Assembly: GCA_025642065.1 (NCBI GenBank)
Contig: JAODUP010000408.1
Location: forward strand, 58,501 to 122,500
Direction of reading: 5' to 3'
From: Paralvinella palmiformis
Lineage: Eukaryota > Annelida > Polychaeta > Terebellida > Alvinellidae
DNA length: 64,000 nt
Numbering within the stretch: the first letter of the stretch is position 1; each line of letters begins with the position of its first letter. Both the position numbers and the translations under genes were made by a program. Under the pieces are notes generated by a model. That model saw only the letters and a list, made by a program, of their open reading frames with translations. It was not told the DNA's origin and did not search any database. Of this stretch, positions 1 through 50,819 are shown piece by piece.

Positions 1-1151
1 AATATTTTCATGTTTACTGTGTTGAAAAATTCTTTGGCATAAATTATACAAGGCATATATATCAGAAGTAGAAATTCTTAGATAAACACCTCTCCAAGAA
101 ATGTCAACAGCGATGAAATGTTAAGCACAGGTTTCACCTAATGAATTTGCTGTAGGGCAGTTTACCAATGCTATTTAGTAAGTTCAAAAATTATAGTACC
201 AGTTTAACCTTGATAAAACTAATTTTATTTTATTTTACCATTTTTAGTATTGAGTTGATATTTTTTATTCGCCTTATATTTTAATTTCAAATTTTCAAAA
301 ACAAATACACGGAAAAAGACAATAATAGAGATTGGTCAGATCCACTCTAGAAATGTACCAACTGCGCAAATTTATATTATGTATTGTTTAGTAACAATTA
401 TTATTTTAAAATAATAACACTAATTGATATTCTTTGATTACTTTAGTCACAGCTTTAAAAATAAGTAAACTATATTACAAATAACATGACTGCTTATGGT
501 GAACAAGTTGAACTTGAAGGTAATGTTCTTACATTTTCTTTTTTAATTTCTGACTTTTTATTGAAAAGAGGCCTTCAGAATATTTCTAATTGTAAAGGTT
601 TGTTAGTCTGTGGTACAAATAAAGCATATTATATATTTTAAAAGAAATAAGTATAAGTTACTATCCTTACTTCTCAATATTATAGTTGTGTTTTCAACTT
701 CAAAAGTCTATCTGTTATAATTTTTACATGTATTACACATAACAATAAAGGTAGAAGTTGTAAATTCAAACCACAGAATGTTATTCACACTTATCTCTAT
801 CAAAGACATTATTATTAATTTCTCAACATGGACCTTTCTCACCGCTATTATCCAATGCTGTATGTCTATCAAACTGACTGACTGACTCACAATTTCCAAC
901 TATGGACAACCATTTATCAGGAAAGGGATATGATCTCACTTTGTTATAAAGTGGCGAAGAGGGTCCCTAGGTCATGGATCAAGTTATCAGTGGTCCATGA
1001 AGAGCAACAGATGTTTTCATGTCTCGAGTCAGCGTGTATTACTGGTGGAAGGGGGGTCATGGCATGATATGACTTTTCACAGGGACATTTTTTTTACCTA
1101 TTCTTTGCATTTGATAGTAACCAAAAAACATTGCATAATTTAGGAAAGTCA
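1..1151. other. AT-rich intergenic DNA, nothing recognised
   Basis: This stretch is AT-rich, has stops in all frames, and shows no recognisable gene. It lies downstream of MIF exon 1 on the minus strand, so it would be expected to hold MIF intron sequence or the remaining MIF exons. I looked on the minus strand for the conserved Pro-Asp-Gln, Phe-Gly-Gly and Val-Gly-Trp/Tyr-Asn motifs of MIF exons 2 and 3 and found none. Confidence 0.5.
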
Positions 1152-1305
1152 ATCAATATTCTGTTGTATTTTTGTAGTGACATCCAAAGGTAACGAAGCG
1201 AAGTCAAAGATCAAACAACCTTCAGATATGCCCACACCAAGATTCGAACACGGGTGGTAGTGATCTGTGGTCCAACATGCCCAACTAGACCACAGAGGTG
1301 CCCAG
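1152..1305 (-). mobile_element. tRNA-derived SINE, copy A
   Basis: Read on the minus strand, this has a tRNA-like head with an A-box-like segment and a B box (GTTCGAATC). A family core follows: GTTGTTTGATCTTTGACTTC, then TCGTTACCTTTGGA. It ends near an AATCAAT-type tail. The same core recurs near 44.7, 50.3 and 60.5 kb and in more diverged copies near 3.5, 13.8 and 38.8 kb. Such elements are copied by LINE machinery from a pol III promoter. Confidence 0.75.
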
Positions 1306-1695
1306 TATTTTTGCATAGATGACAGCATCATCACTTTAGTCCAAGTAGACTGATAAATTGTGGAAGTACGGCTAATACTGGTGCGTATGTGGACTAACTA
1401 AATGCTGGTCAACATTTGTTGCTGCGCTGGAAATCAGTGGCAACAAATACATCTGTCAATAAACGGATGATTAATCATGTGTTATATTCTGTAACCTTAC
1501 GCTTTGAACTTGGTATGAATAAAAGAGCTGTTCCAAATTTGTTTTCTGTATTATTCATTTGGCAGGAACGTAGAAGGCGGTTTACTAGTCAATTTTTTCT
1601 TCAAAAAGTTTGACAATATCAACAATTATACAACTAATAGTAATAGTATGATACAAATAGTAAAATTATTTTATATTTGATGGGGGGGTGCCACC

Positions 1696-2597
1696 CAGGG
1701 TTGGCAGTTTTCTCCACTACACGGTAAAAACCATTGTAATTACCCAGTTTCTGCCGATACGGCAGAAATACTTTATGCCCAGGGCAGAAATAGCAAAGGG
1801 GAGAAATTAAATTTGGGGAAAATTGCCATGAAAATACCCAATGAAAAGAGAATTTAACAGTTTGAAACCAATATACATAAGCACAAGTTATTTAATTATC
1901 AATCTTGTCCACATCTCACATACTTATTTAAAGTGTATGTCAATAATTCATCACGTTTAAGATTGTGAGATAAAAGATTGAGATTATTTATTTCTGGTAT
2001 CTGTGCAATATGATATACATTATAATGCTGAATAAATTTGATTTTATAATGTCTGCTTTGTTATACAAGGCAACATAACATTATCAAATAACCAATCAAC
2101 TATGAGGAGGGTGATGGTGTATCTAGTCATGCTTGAATATTACTGACAACATCATGTAGTCTGTAGTAATAACTACATGTATGTATCACTGAGAAGAGAT
2201 GCTGTTGTGTAATAACACTCACTCACTGCTGTATATTAAATATACAGCAGTGGGTGAGTGGAGATGTGGAAATTGACTATTAATGATATGAACATTATCA
2301 CATTACGTCATGTATGTACATGTATCTACATGTATGTACATGTAAACTGTTTTTTAATACCACAATTTTCATGTGCCAAATGTGATATAATAAACCAATT
2401 AAATTATGAATATTTGTTATTTTTTTAAAACTATTTTGTTAAACAGATCAATAAATTAATAAGACATATATATCTATACTTTGCAAATGCTGAGTATTGT
2501 GGCTGGACAAATTGCTTTATCTTGCAGGTTTATTTCTCCCCTTTTCTCCCCATGACAGGGGAGAAATACCTTTCTGCCAGGGAGAAAGCCAACCCTG
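1696..2597. mobile_element. Non-autonomous hAT transposon (perfect 8-bp TSD)
   Basis: The ends are inverted repeats starting CAGGGTTGGC (left, 1696; right, reverse complement ending at 2597), followed on both sides by a TTTCTCC-type extension. The flanks are a perfect 8-bp direct repeat, GTGCCACC (1688-1695 and 2598-2605). A CAGGG terminus with an 8-bp duplication is the hAT signature. The 902-bp interior has no transposase frame, so the copy depends on another element. A 21-bp-arm hairpin lies in its middle (2216-2260). Confidence 0.9.
2216..2260. repeat. 45-bp near-perfect hairpin inside the hAT element
   Basis: Arms 2216-2236 and 2240-2260 are 21 bases long with one mismatch and a 3-base loop (TAA). 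The arms begin CACTCACTCACTGCTG. It lies just past the middle of the 902-bp hAT element. Confidence 0.85.
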
Positions 2598-3493
2598 GTG
2601 CCACCTGTGACAGATAATGATCACTGGGTTATCAATAGCCACATGAACAAAGGAAACATTCCATATTAACCCATGTTTGTTCTAGTATGGAATTAAGCTA
2701 AAATTAAATGTTCACAACTCTTGACTGCATTAGTCACTTGAGTAACTGCGATATTATCAATCATTGGTAGTTTTGGGTTCTGACAAAATGTTAAAACTGT
2801 TTGAAGTTTTCTGAATGGGCTATGAGTTGCAAGGAACTTCAGTGGATTTACTGTGGAAATCACCATAAATCACCAAGACACATTGGAACCCCATGAAATA
2901 CACTAACACTACATAATTTAGACTTATTTCACTCTAAGTATCAAATATCACACAACCTGTGGTATCAAGTGGTATTTAAAAAATCTCATATTGACACAGC
3001 TCTAGCAAAATGTTCTAGGCGGTGTAAACTCCTGTTCTCGTTCAGCTGATCAATCTCAGCCTAAACCATTCTGGACAATGTTGATTCTGCCCAGACAAAG
3101 AGCAGTCCATATTGTTTTCTTCAGTCATATTAAACTGCACAAAGCTACCCACATAACACCTCACAAATGATAAAAATGTATATTTACTCCAATGCAGAAC
3201 AACTGGAATACAGGTAAACTGTTACAAAGAAAAACCAGGTCAGTACCAGTATCAAGAGTATGGTACTACCAGTATACATATGGTGGATAGGAACATAAAC
3301 CACTATGTGACATTAAACAGATCAATATTATAGTATAATAATATATTAGTAAATAAATTTAAAGCCTAAGCTAGTCTAAACTAAAAGTGCATGAAAGTGA
3401 TGAACTGATAAAAATGATAAATTAAATATAAAAAAATATCATCATAAAACTAGTCCGGCACCTTTAGGCCATTTTGTCATTACAATTATATCG

Positions 3494-3630
3494 GACCTCA
3501 ATGGCCTAATTGGTAGCGTGGTTGGCCACAGATCTATAGCACCTGGGTTCAAATCCCAGCTGGGTATATCAGAAGGGTGTTCCATCTTTCACTCCTTACC
3601 TTTGGAGGCTGCACAGCCTACCTTCAATCA
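3494..3630 (+). mobile_element. tRNA-derived SINE, copy B
   Basis: The tRNA-like head has an A-box-like segment (GGCCTAATTGGTAGCGTGG) and a B box (GGTTCAAATCCC), followed by a diverged form of the family core (TTACCTTTGGAGGCT) and a CAATCAT end. It is in intergenic DNA downstream of MIF exon 1. It is a SINE rather than a tRNA gene, because the acceptor stem does not close and the core of the dispersed family follows the head. Confidence 0.7.
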
Positions 3631-3639
3631 TTGTATTGT

Positions 3640-4280
3640 CAGTATTGAATTACGGTTTAGTCTTTCAATTCTTTGTCACAGATTATTCCAAAACTCGACC
3701 AATATGTACATTAATGTGTATAAAGATTGATCAGCTCCATATCCTTACGTTTAAAAAGAATGTTGACGTTTAATATAATAATTACACAACTCACTCAAAT
3801 AATCTGTCTTACGAGTGAGCTTGGGAACTGATCGAATTTTTCAACATGGCGGCGATCGCCATTTGCGCGGAGCGAACATATTTACCCCTCGTGGGGGCCT
3901 CCCCTTTACAAAAACACAGGTCAAGTCCGATTTTTCTCAAACTCGGCCAATATGTACATGAATGTATAATAAAGAGTTCTTCAAACATTTTAAAGAGTTC
4001 CCGCTTACCTTCAAGGAGGAATTGAACACTGAAAATGAAGCTCGACTTCACAGTTTAATAACTTTTGTAATTTCCCGCCGATATCATCAATTCGAAAACG
4101 AGGATCCAGAAGAACGTGTGAACTACGTCATCAGTGTGGTTGTAGAAAAGACGCGACCCCCCTTTCCGGAGCGCTAACCCCTGGAACTAAGTTATCGGCC
4201 TAAGCGGAGTGGCCAGTTTTGTCACGTACCTATACCTTGTGCACAAAAGTGGCCGTAAAATAGCAACATTTACATTTCTA
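3640..4280. other. Intergenic stretch with unassigned 71-codon frame
   Basis: A short + strand frame at 3962-4177 reads like acidic/basic coding sequence (it contains EELNTENEARLHSLITFVIS) but matches no family I recognise. The motif AATATGTACAT occurs twice (around 3701 and 3950) in similar surroundings, so the region may be an unclassified repeat. At 4228-4268 there is a piece matching the SINE tail (GTGCACAAAAGTGGCCGTAA). Confidence 0.3.
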
Positions 4281-4344
4281 TCACTGTATCAGACATGTCA
4301 GAATAATATAGTACATATTTAAATAAAAATCTTAAACCACTTCT

Positions 4345-4535
4345 GTCATTGTGGCCTCATCAGGCTCATGGGTTAATTAGACAATTGGACTCGTTACCCA
4401 GAGAGCCATATACAGTCCATTATAGACATAGCTGGGCGGGAGATCGGAGGTTCGAATCCCGGCCGTGGCACTAGGGACTAGACCCTATAGTCTACTGTGA
4501 CCTGACAACATTTGCTCTACCGAATATCATCATCA
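4345..4535 (+). mobile_element. tRNA-derived SINE, different head
   Basis: This contains a tRNA-like region with a good B box (GGTTCGAATCCCGGCCGTGG, about 4449-4468) and an A-box-like stretch about 65-85 bases upstream. The 3' body (GGGACTAGACCCTATAGTC) differs from the main family, so it is probably a second SINE type. It is not a clean tRNA gene because the A-to-B distance is too long and the stems are imperfect. Confidence 0.5.
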
Positions 4536-4785
4536 TGTCATCTATTCTAAATAAGTAAATTCATTTACTTTAGAATTAGTCCTCGGCCATTATAATTATA
4601 AATACAACGCGAGTATTAGACTACTAGATTTTCTACCGTCTACGGTTCTATATCTAGAGTCTAGATAATAAATATATTCATAATTATGATAATATAATAA
4701 TTTAATATATTAAATATTGTCTTATTCAGTTATTCAATTGACTAGTCTAGATCTAGATCTAGAACTTAGTAAAAAAACTTCTTAC

Positions 4786-4893
4786 CGTTTCAGGTTTGCC
4801 ACGTAACTGGGCTACTAATGACGACAGCTCAGTAATGAATTTATCCGGTATTGAGGTTTTTGGAACATTTGTGCTAATTTCAAATATCGGCAT
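4786..4893 (-). CDS. MIF: MIF / D-dopachrome tautomerase homolog, first coding exon (partial gene)
   Basis: On the minus strand an ATG at 4893-4891 opens 36 codons beginning MPIFEISTNVPKTSIPDKF and ending AQLRGKPET. A consensus donor (GTAAG) follows at 4785-4781. Vertebrate MIF exon 1 also encodes about 36 residues and has the same pattern: Pro after Met (the catalytic tautomerase proline once Met is removed), NTNVP-like strand, and GKP with the active-site lysine at position 33, both conserved here. MIF-family proteins are about 115-residue trimers acting as keto-enol tautomerases and, in animals, secreted immune regulators. Exons 2 and 3 should lie at lower coordinates but were not found, so they are beyond the left edge, too diverged to see, or lost. 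An E-box (CACGTG, about 4978-4983) lies upstream. MIF and DDT paralogs cannot be told apart from exon 1 alone. Confidence 0.85.
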
Positions 4894-6966
4894 TTTGTCA
4901 AGTTATTAATAACTCACTGATTCTGTCTAAATAACCGAACCAACATGTACTTTAGATTCTTTAGGGCACGTGCACTTATATTTGCGACGTGTAGTGTAGT
5001 ACACCAAATGCTCAATTATTTTCGGCTTCCAGTCAATTCAGCCCATTTCATGCTCGGCCTATAATAACTCGACCATAAACAAATTCGGCCCACACCCGCC
5101 CGTTACCTAACCAACTCGGCCCAGTGGTCAACCAACTCCTCCCAGTACTTAAAGAATTCGGCCCAACGCATAGAAATAAGTTTGAATGGACAATATAGCA
5201 GCACAATTTCAAGAAGTCATAAATAATAGTCTATTTAAACAGATGCAGTGAGTAATAATTAGTAGTTTGTTTGAATAGAAAGCTAATCATCTTTTAAATA
5301 TTTAATTTATTCCATAATGCTTTGCGCAGCAACACAAAATCCATGTGGAGTTTGTATTTAGGCACGGTTCAGTTCTGATGATCTGAGGGTTTTTGTGGCA
5401 ACCTATATTTCAACATCTAGGTATGTCATCCAGAAGGTTGACAATATCCATTCCTGCAGTGAAGATACCCCAGGCACTGATTCCATAGTAATATGTCATT
5501 TACAACAGATCTTCATGATTCACAAGGTCATAGGTTTCTTGACACATATCATCATGCCATGCCTTCACCTCTAGCATCAACGTTCTGATGCTCCTAGACA
5601 TCCGAGTCTTAATCTTTGAGGTAACCAGCCACGTTAATGACTATTATTATAATAATTAATAAATTTATTATTTTTATTATAGCTGCCGCCTTAAGTAGAT
5701 GACTTGTTTGCCAATGATGTAATACGTTCCTGCATAAATTGGCATCCATTATGACAAATGGAGATAAATACAAAGCATACTTTTTACATTTCCATGATTT
5801 ATTGGCGGCTATCTTGGATTTTGATAATTCAGGTGATGTTGAAAAAAATGCCACTACAAGGCGAGTTTGTTAAGTTGTGTGGTGTGTTAATAATGTTCCT
5901 GTTTCGACTGAAGAGTTGAGTAGTTTATTTTAGAACCACCATCCGCGACATCGAACTAACTAATAATTAACCAGCTATCTTCGTGAAATTGAAAAATTAT
6001 AAATTCACATTTAGCACAAATACTAGTGTATATAAGTGATAATAACAAAATATAAGTATATCATGACTAAAGTATACCCAACTTAGTAGTCGGTACCAAA
6101 AATATATTTTAATTCATCATACATCATTATACATGTGTGAAAATTACACTGAAAATACAACTATATTACCCCCCATTGCTCGGCTCGAAATTCATGAACA
6201 TTTACAGCCACGTAAAATTTACATAATTAAATCACCATAACATTTAGGAATCTAGAAAATACATTTCCTTCCCACCCATTCGACAGGTGGCACCGGCATC
6301 GTTCTAAATTATAATTTTCTAAATACAACTCAAATCCACTACATAAACGTATTCAAATATAGTTGTCAAATATTATTAATCAATAATGTGCTTGATTGTT
6401 CCTGCAACAGCCAAAGTCCCTTATGTAGAATTGTGAAAAAGACAAATTGTGTTACATATAACAATATTCGGTTTTCCCTTTATGTCATAGTGGCTACCAT
6501 CATATCGGATCTATCTATTGGCTAGTTATTATATTTGACGTATATACATTTGAATAACTTGTATTAACAGTTTTATGGCAGCTATCTTGCATTTTGGCGG
6601 CCACCCTGAGCGTGAAAATTAAAATTACATTTCTGTTTACAGTATTATACGTGTGTCTAACATTCAAGACTAACTTTATGAAGGTAGAGATAATTGTTTT
6701 TGTGTTCCTGCATGCCATTGTGGCACTTACACGTATACACATATTAAATATGTAGCTCCCTACTTATGTGAGGACTCTTAAATCACTTCAAGAAACAGTA
6801 TTATTCATAGACTATTATAGATAGTAGCAGCCATATGGCGTTTTTTAAACTTTTAACGGAAATTTTATTATACAAAAAGAACTTTTTTACATGCCAACTA
6901 TGTCAGCTCTATATTCTGTAAACACGAATGAATTATTACAAAATTTGGCATGTAGGTGTGTGTGAG

Positions 6967-6968
<2 letters not shown>

Positions 6969-7044
<76 letters not shown>
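6969..7044. repeat. (TA)n microsatellite
   Basis: About 76 bp of perfect TA dinucleotide. It produces spurious Ile-Tyr frames on both strands. Confidence 0.97.
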
Positions 7045-7046
<2 letters not shown>

Positions 7047-7689
7047 CAAATAAAATTCCTTGTCGAGTCCTTTCTTCATATATCACAACAATGCTTAATG
7101 TGTTATTATGTTTTGGCAAATAAATTGCAAATAATAAGTCATGATAATGTTATAATAACGTTATTAAAATGTTCTTGTTTTAGTTGGGATGTTACAATGA
7201 TGCACAAAACTGGACACTCATAAGTTTTCATATATTGATACAGGTCTATTTTTATGCTGGTGTATAAGTATCAGGGAAAAGCTATATTTAATCCTTGAGA
7301 GAACAACATACCAAATATATGACCTATACTTTGTATGCTCCAAATTTGTTTAGCTAGAGGTAGCCCAATCCGTTATCAGCATCTAGTATACTGTCTCAGA
7401 TCCTGGCCAACAAAACAACCTCATATTTTCGTTCACTTTGGTGTTTGGAGTCGGTGAAGAGGAAATTAATTGATGTTATAAAACCGACTTAGTGTTTGGG
7501 GAGTGAATACAAATTACAATGTATGTCATAATCATATCAAATGATATGCAACTTGACTTGAATGTTTTTTGTATGAAACATTAGGTTGGAATAAATGAGG
7601 AATTACGGCTTCAGCAGGTAGGATACTGTTTCTGTAGCATCGTCAGTGAGGAACTTAGAAGTATATATTCGATACATCCCTCACCGTGT

Positions 7690-8375
7690 AATATTGGTCA
7701 TAACAGGCGGTACATCACATTGGATGCTTACAAAACACTGGGACACGCGCTGATAACATCTTGGCTAGATTATTGCAACGCTCTCCTTTATGGTCTTCCA
7801 AGCACACTGATGACACGGCTACAGAAAGTACAGAATTCTTCTGCCAGGCTAGTCACTCGCACTCATAAAAGAGAATATATAACACCAGTTTTGAAATCCC
7901 TGCATTGGCTTCCGGTTATATATAGGTCGCAGTACAAGATTTTGATGTACACTTTTAAGGCACTTCAAGGGACTGCCTCTCAGTACTTAGAGGAACTTGT
8001 CGTACTGTATCAGCCGACAAGGTCTCTACGGTCTGAGTCTGGAGCATTCTTAGCCGTACCAACAACACGTGGAGTGACATACGGTAATAGATGTTTCAGA
8101 AAAGCTGCTGCAACCTTATGGAATAATATTCCAGTAACCATCAGAAAGTGCAAGATCCTTGATACCTTCAAAAAGAAGATAAAAACTAATCTTTTTGTTT
8201 CAGCTTTTCCTAGCTGAATGTATTATGTATTTGGCTGGAAAGAATTCAGTATTTTTAAAGATGTAAATCTGTTACATCCATATGAATTATTTATTGTCAA
8301 GCGCATTAGAGTAACCTTATTACAGGTTGTATAGGACGCTATATAATATTTGTATATTATTATTATTATATATAT
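7690..8375 (+). mobile_element. LINE (non-LTR retrotransposon) 3' fragment with RT C-terminus
   Basis: An open frame ending at 8217 encodes the region after the reverse transcriptase palm/thumb that is typical of CR1/L2-like LINEs: LDYCNALLYGLP, then LQKVQNSSARLVTRT, ITPVLKSLHWLPV, YKILMYTFKAL, a basic TFKKKIKTNLF end and a stop. In the same frame just upstream, ITLDAYKTLGHALI also fits the family. The element is 5'-truncated near 7690. After the stop comes a typical 3' tail with GACGCTATATAA and ATT repeats (about 8335-8375). It is a dead copy inserted upstream of BCAS3; an opposite-strand relative lies at 33552-34062. The exact clade cannot be fixed here. Confidence 0.88.
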
Positions 8376-9084
8376 CTAGTTGCTTTAAAAGCTGATCTCT
8401 GGTAATGACTTATAATGTAATGTTGCTTGAATGTTACTACTCTCCATCATACAATGTGATTGACATATTAATATGGACCGAGTTGGATAAGTTAGTGGTG
8501 GTCTGAGTTGTTTTGTGCCGAGTTAACGGGATACCATTATTGTGTAGTACACCATAGGCTGATATTTCGTATAAATATTTGAGGTTTAAAGAATTTTAAT
8601 AAATTTGACAGATGCTAAATGATGTCAAGATCTAGTAATAATACATATATTTTATGGGACACGAGATGAGAAGAATCTTTTAAACTGACTAAAACCCTTT
8701 TTGTGTGAGAGATGTACAAATCACAAATTCTCGTAAATTTTTATGACATATATTATATATCACTGACACTTACTCTGTCATATTGTATTGAATGGCTAGC
8801 ATGCCATACACAGTGTTCATTAAGATGCTTTTGTGTTATTTTGATCTATAATTAGTTAGATACCAGATACCCACTTATATCAAGAGTATCTGGTATCTTG
8901 ATAATTATATAGCAATTTATATTATGTTCCTAGAGATGATTCCATATATGATATTATAGTATTTCAAACTCTTAGACTTATCTACTGCTTTATTAGTGGA
9001 ATGGCATGTTTACAATATTATTGTGTGCTAAGCTATATATGCACTATTAATTTAATGAAAATTGCTTATTAAAATAAATGTAAA

Positions 9085-9246
9085 TAAAAGCACATGCCGG
9101 AAGTGTCCTCAAAACCAAAACACAGTGACGTCAACTGCGCCATATTCTGCAATGGCTTAAGGTGTTTTTTCTCTGTTGTGGTGCAAAAATGTTCTAGTTA
9201 CTTAGCTGCTGCTTGTTTTCACTTGGTTTTACTAGCGGTTACAATA
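9085..9246 (+). promoter_or_regulatory. Probable BCAS3 core promoter / 5' UTR
   Basis: Directly upstream of the start codon there is an ETS-type site (CCGGAAGTG, 9097-9105) and a full CRE palindrome (TGACGTCA, 9126-9133), followed by GCGCCAT. ETS and CRE sites close to the start are usual in TATA-less housekeeping promoters, which fits a broadly expressed autophagy and cytoskeleton gene. The transcription start itself cannot be placed from sequence. Confidence 0.6.
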
Positions 9247-49188
<39,942 letters not shown>

Positions 49189-49467
49189 GTCAGTGATACA
49201 CACGTATTGTGTTGTTATGTTGGCGCTGTGGGTGTGTATTCGGGGGGAGACAGTGGAACCTCTCTAGGGGGAATGGTTTGTAGTTTATACAGGAGTACGT
49301 CCCGCTTTCGGTGTCAAATTGGTAGCGCATTGCGTTACTTACCAATATAGGTTATGGGTTCGAATGTGTGCTTATTTGTATGTGGAATGTTTCAGCCAGC
49401 AATGAACTATTTAGACCTGATACACTCATTTCCTGCGGGAGCCGTTCTTCGACCATATGTTCTACGT

Positions 49468-49624
49468 CACTCACTCACTCACTCACTCACTCACTCACTC
49501 ACTCACTCACTCACTCACTCACTCACTCACTCACTCACTCACCACTCACCACCACTCACTCACTCACTCACTCACTCACTCACCTACCCACCCACTCACT
49601 CACTCACTCACTCACTCACTCACT
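49468..49624. repeat. (CACT)n tetranucleotide array
   Basis: About 157 bp of CACT with CAC and CCAC interruptions, 280 bp after exon 20. Confidence 0.95.
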
Positions 49625-49863
49625 CCATACAGCAATACGAACATGACAGACCTTTATGTGGTATATTCTTTGTGAAAGAGAAAATTACGATTTTCCGTTG
49701 TGTAACCGTGATGTAACCTGGTCGACTCTGGTCAGTTTATAAGAGTGGTCTTCTAATGTCATTCCGCTATCCCTGATGTTGTTCAGCGTACGACATCTTC
49801 TAGACTGTGTAACAAGATCAATGTTTAAATAGTTGTATGCTAGTATGTCAGTCATAATAGTCA

Positions 49864-49864
<1 letters not shown>

Positions 49865-49901
<37 letters not shown>
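49865..49901. repeat. (TA)n microsatellite
   Basis: About 36 bp of TA repeat. Confidence 0.93.
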
Positions 49902-49902
<1 letters not shown>

Positions 49903-50261
49903 GATCATGTGTAGTGACTAGAAGACCGCAGTTTAATACCTGTCTTTGTAGGAAGCTCATCGATTTATCAGATGTCACTCTGGTATCTCCATCTGAGATG
50001 CTGCTGAAAGTGATAATATAAATAATATGATTAACGAGAGATAATTTATTAGCCGACTTATTATAACGAAAGATAAACGCGTAAATGAACGAAACGTACC
50101 AAAAATAGGAAGGACACTGTCTGGTTGTCCGGATACGTATCGGCCCGATCCCGAAAATAGGAAGGATACCAAGGCTCGTTAAGTTGTCCGCCGGGAACCT
50201 CGTATGCAGAAATTCGGGCAGGTGTACTATAAGTTGGGATAATGTCAGGATGGTGATGTTT

Positions 50262-50436
50262 GGTGTTTTATGGCCACTTTTGTACACTTGGTAGGCTAAA
50301 TGGGCCGAGCGACCTCCAAAGGTAATGAAGCGAAGTCAAAGATGAAACAACCTTCAGATAGGCCCACTCCGAGATTCGAACCCGAGTCTTAGTGATCTGT
50401 GGTGCAACACGCTACCGCTAGACCACGGAGGCGCCC
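50262..50436 (-). mobile_element. tRNA-derived SINE, copy F (near full length)
   Basis: Minus strand: GGGCGCCTCCGTGGTCTAGC, GGTAGCGTGTTGCACCAC (A box), GGGTTCGAATCTCGGAGTGG (B box), then CTGAAGGTTGTTTCATCTTT, GACTTCGCTTCATTACCTTT, GGAGGTCGCTCGGCCCATTT, AGCCTACCAAGTGTACAAAA, GTGGCCATAAAACACC. This is the best reference copy for the family. Confidence 0.88.
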
Positions 50437-50757
50437 ATGTGTACCACAGAGAGAGAGAGAGAGAGAGGGGGGGGGGTGACGTAATCATTCATCATATATG
50501 TTATATTATATACCCACAGTTCGGCCATTGTTAACACATGCCATTATGTTTATAAAATCGTACCATTTTCGGAGTGGGTCTGTATAATGGCGCCGTGCTA
50601 GGATTGTTGGCCTCTCCGCTTTTATTATTTACTCTCTCAATATATTCACGCCATTATCTGTCTCTATTCTCACCTGGGCTTCTCTGTTTGATGTATACAG
50701 CTGGATGCCCGCATCATGATCATCACTATTATCATCATCACTATCATTAGTTTTTAC

Positions 50758-50764
<7 letters not shown>

Positions 50765-50810
<46 letters not shown>

Positions 50811-50812
50811 TT
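50765..50812. repeat. (CA)n(TA)n compound microsatellite
   Basis: CA repeat passing directly into TA repeat. Confidence 0.92.
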
Positions 50813-50819
50813 ATTTATA

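Larger units (their letters stand above)
5023..8535. mobile_element. Possible DNA transposon with inverted subterminal AACTCGGCC repeats
   Basis: The left end (5023-5165) holds many AACTCGGCC/ATTCGGCCC motifs. The right end (8475-8535) holds the same motifs in inverted orientation. Outermost, the left GGCTTCCAGTCAATTC resembles the reverse complement of the right end, GGTATCCCGTTAACTC. Flanks share ATTATT (5015-5020 and 8536-8541), a likely decayed 8-bp duplication. A 13-bp direct repeat, GTGTAGTACACCA, also occurs just outside both ends (4994-5006 and 8542-8554). The GGTATCC start and motif-rich ends resemble the hAT element at 9473-11779. No transposase is readable inside. Confidence 0.5.
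4894..9246. other. Intergenic region between divergent MIF and BCAS3
   Basis: About 4.35 kb separates the two start codons. Most of it is occupied by a possible terminal-repeat element (5023-8535) that contains a LINE 3' fragment and a TA microsatellite. The part nearest BCAS3 (about 9085-9246) carries the likely promoter. Between 5.8 and 6.95 kb, short phrases such as GGCGGCTATCTTGGA and its variants recur, suggesting an unclassified old repeat. Confidence 0.5.

Noticed and set aside
122..200. Minus-strand LNSIGKLPYSKF, reminiscent of MIF exon 2 SIGKIG...YSK
   Set aside because: The resemblance is about ten residues, frames close at once on both sides, and the conserved Pro-Asp-Gln and Phe-Gly-Gly motifs are missing.
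487..521. ATG with 11 codons followed by GTAATG on the + strand, like a small first exon
   Set aside because: No acceptor-linked continuation or homology; short ATG plus GT combinations are common by chance.
4449..4468. Good tRNA B box as evidence of a tRNA gene (also at 3545, 50380, 59838 and 60095)
   Set aside because: The acceptor and anticodon stems do not form, and at 3545 and 50380 the SINE core follows, so these are SINE heads.
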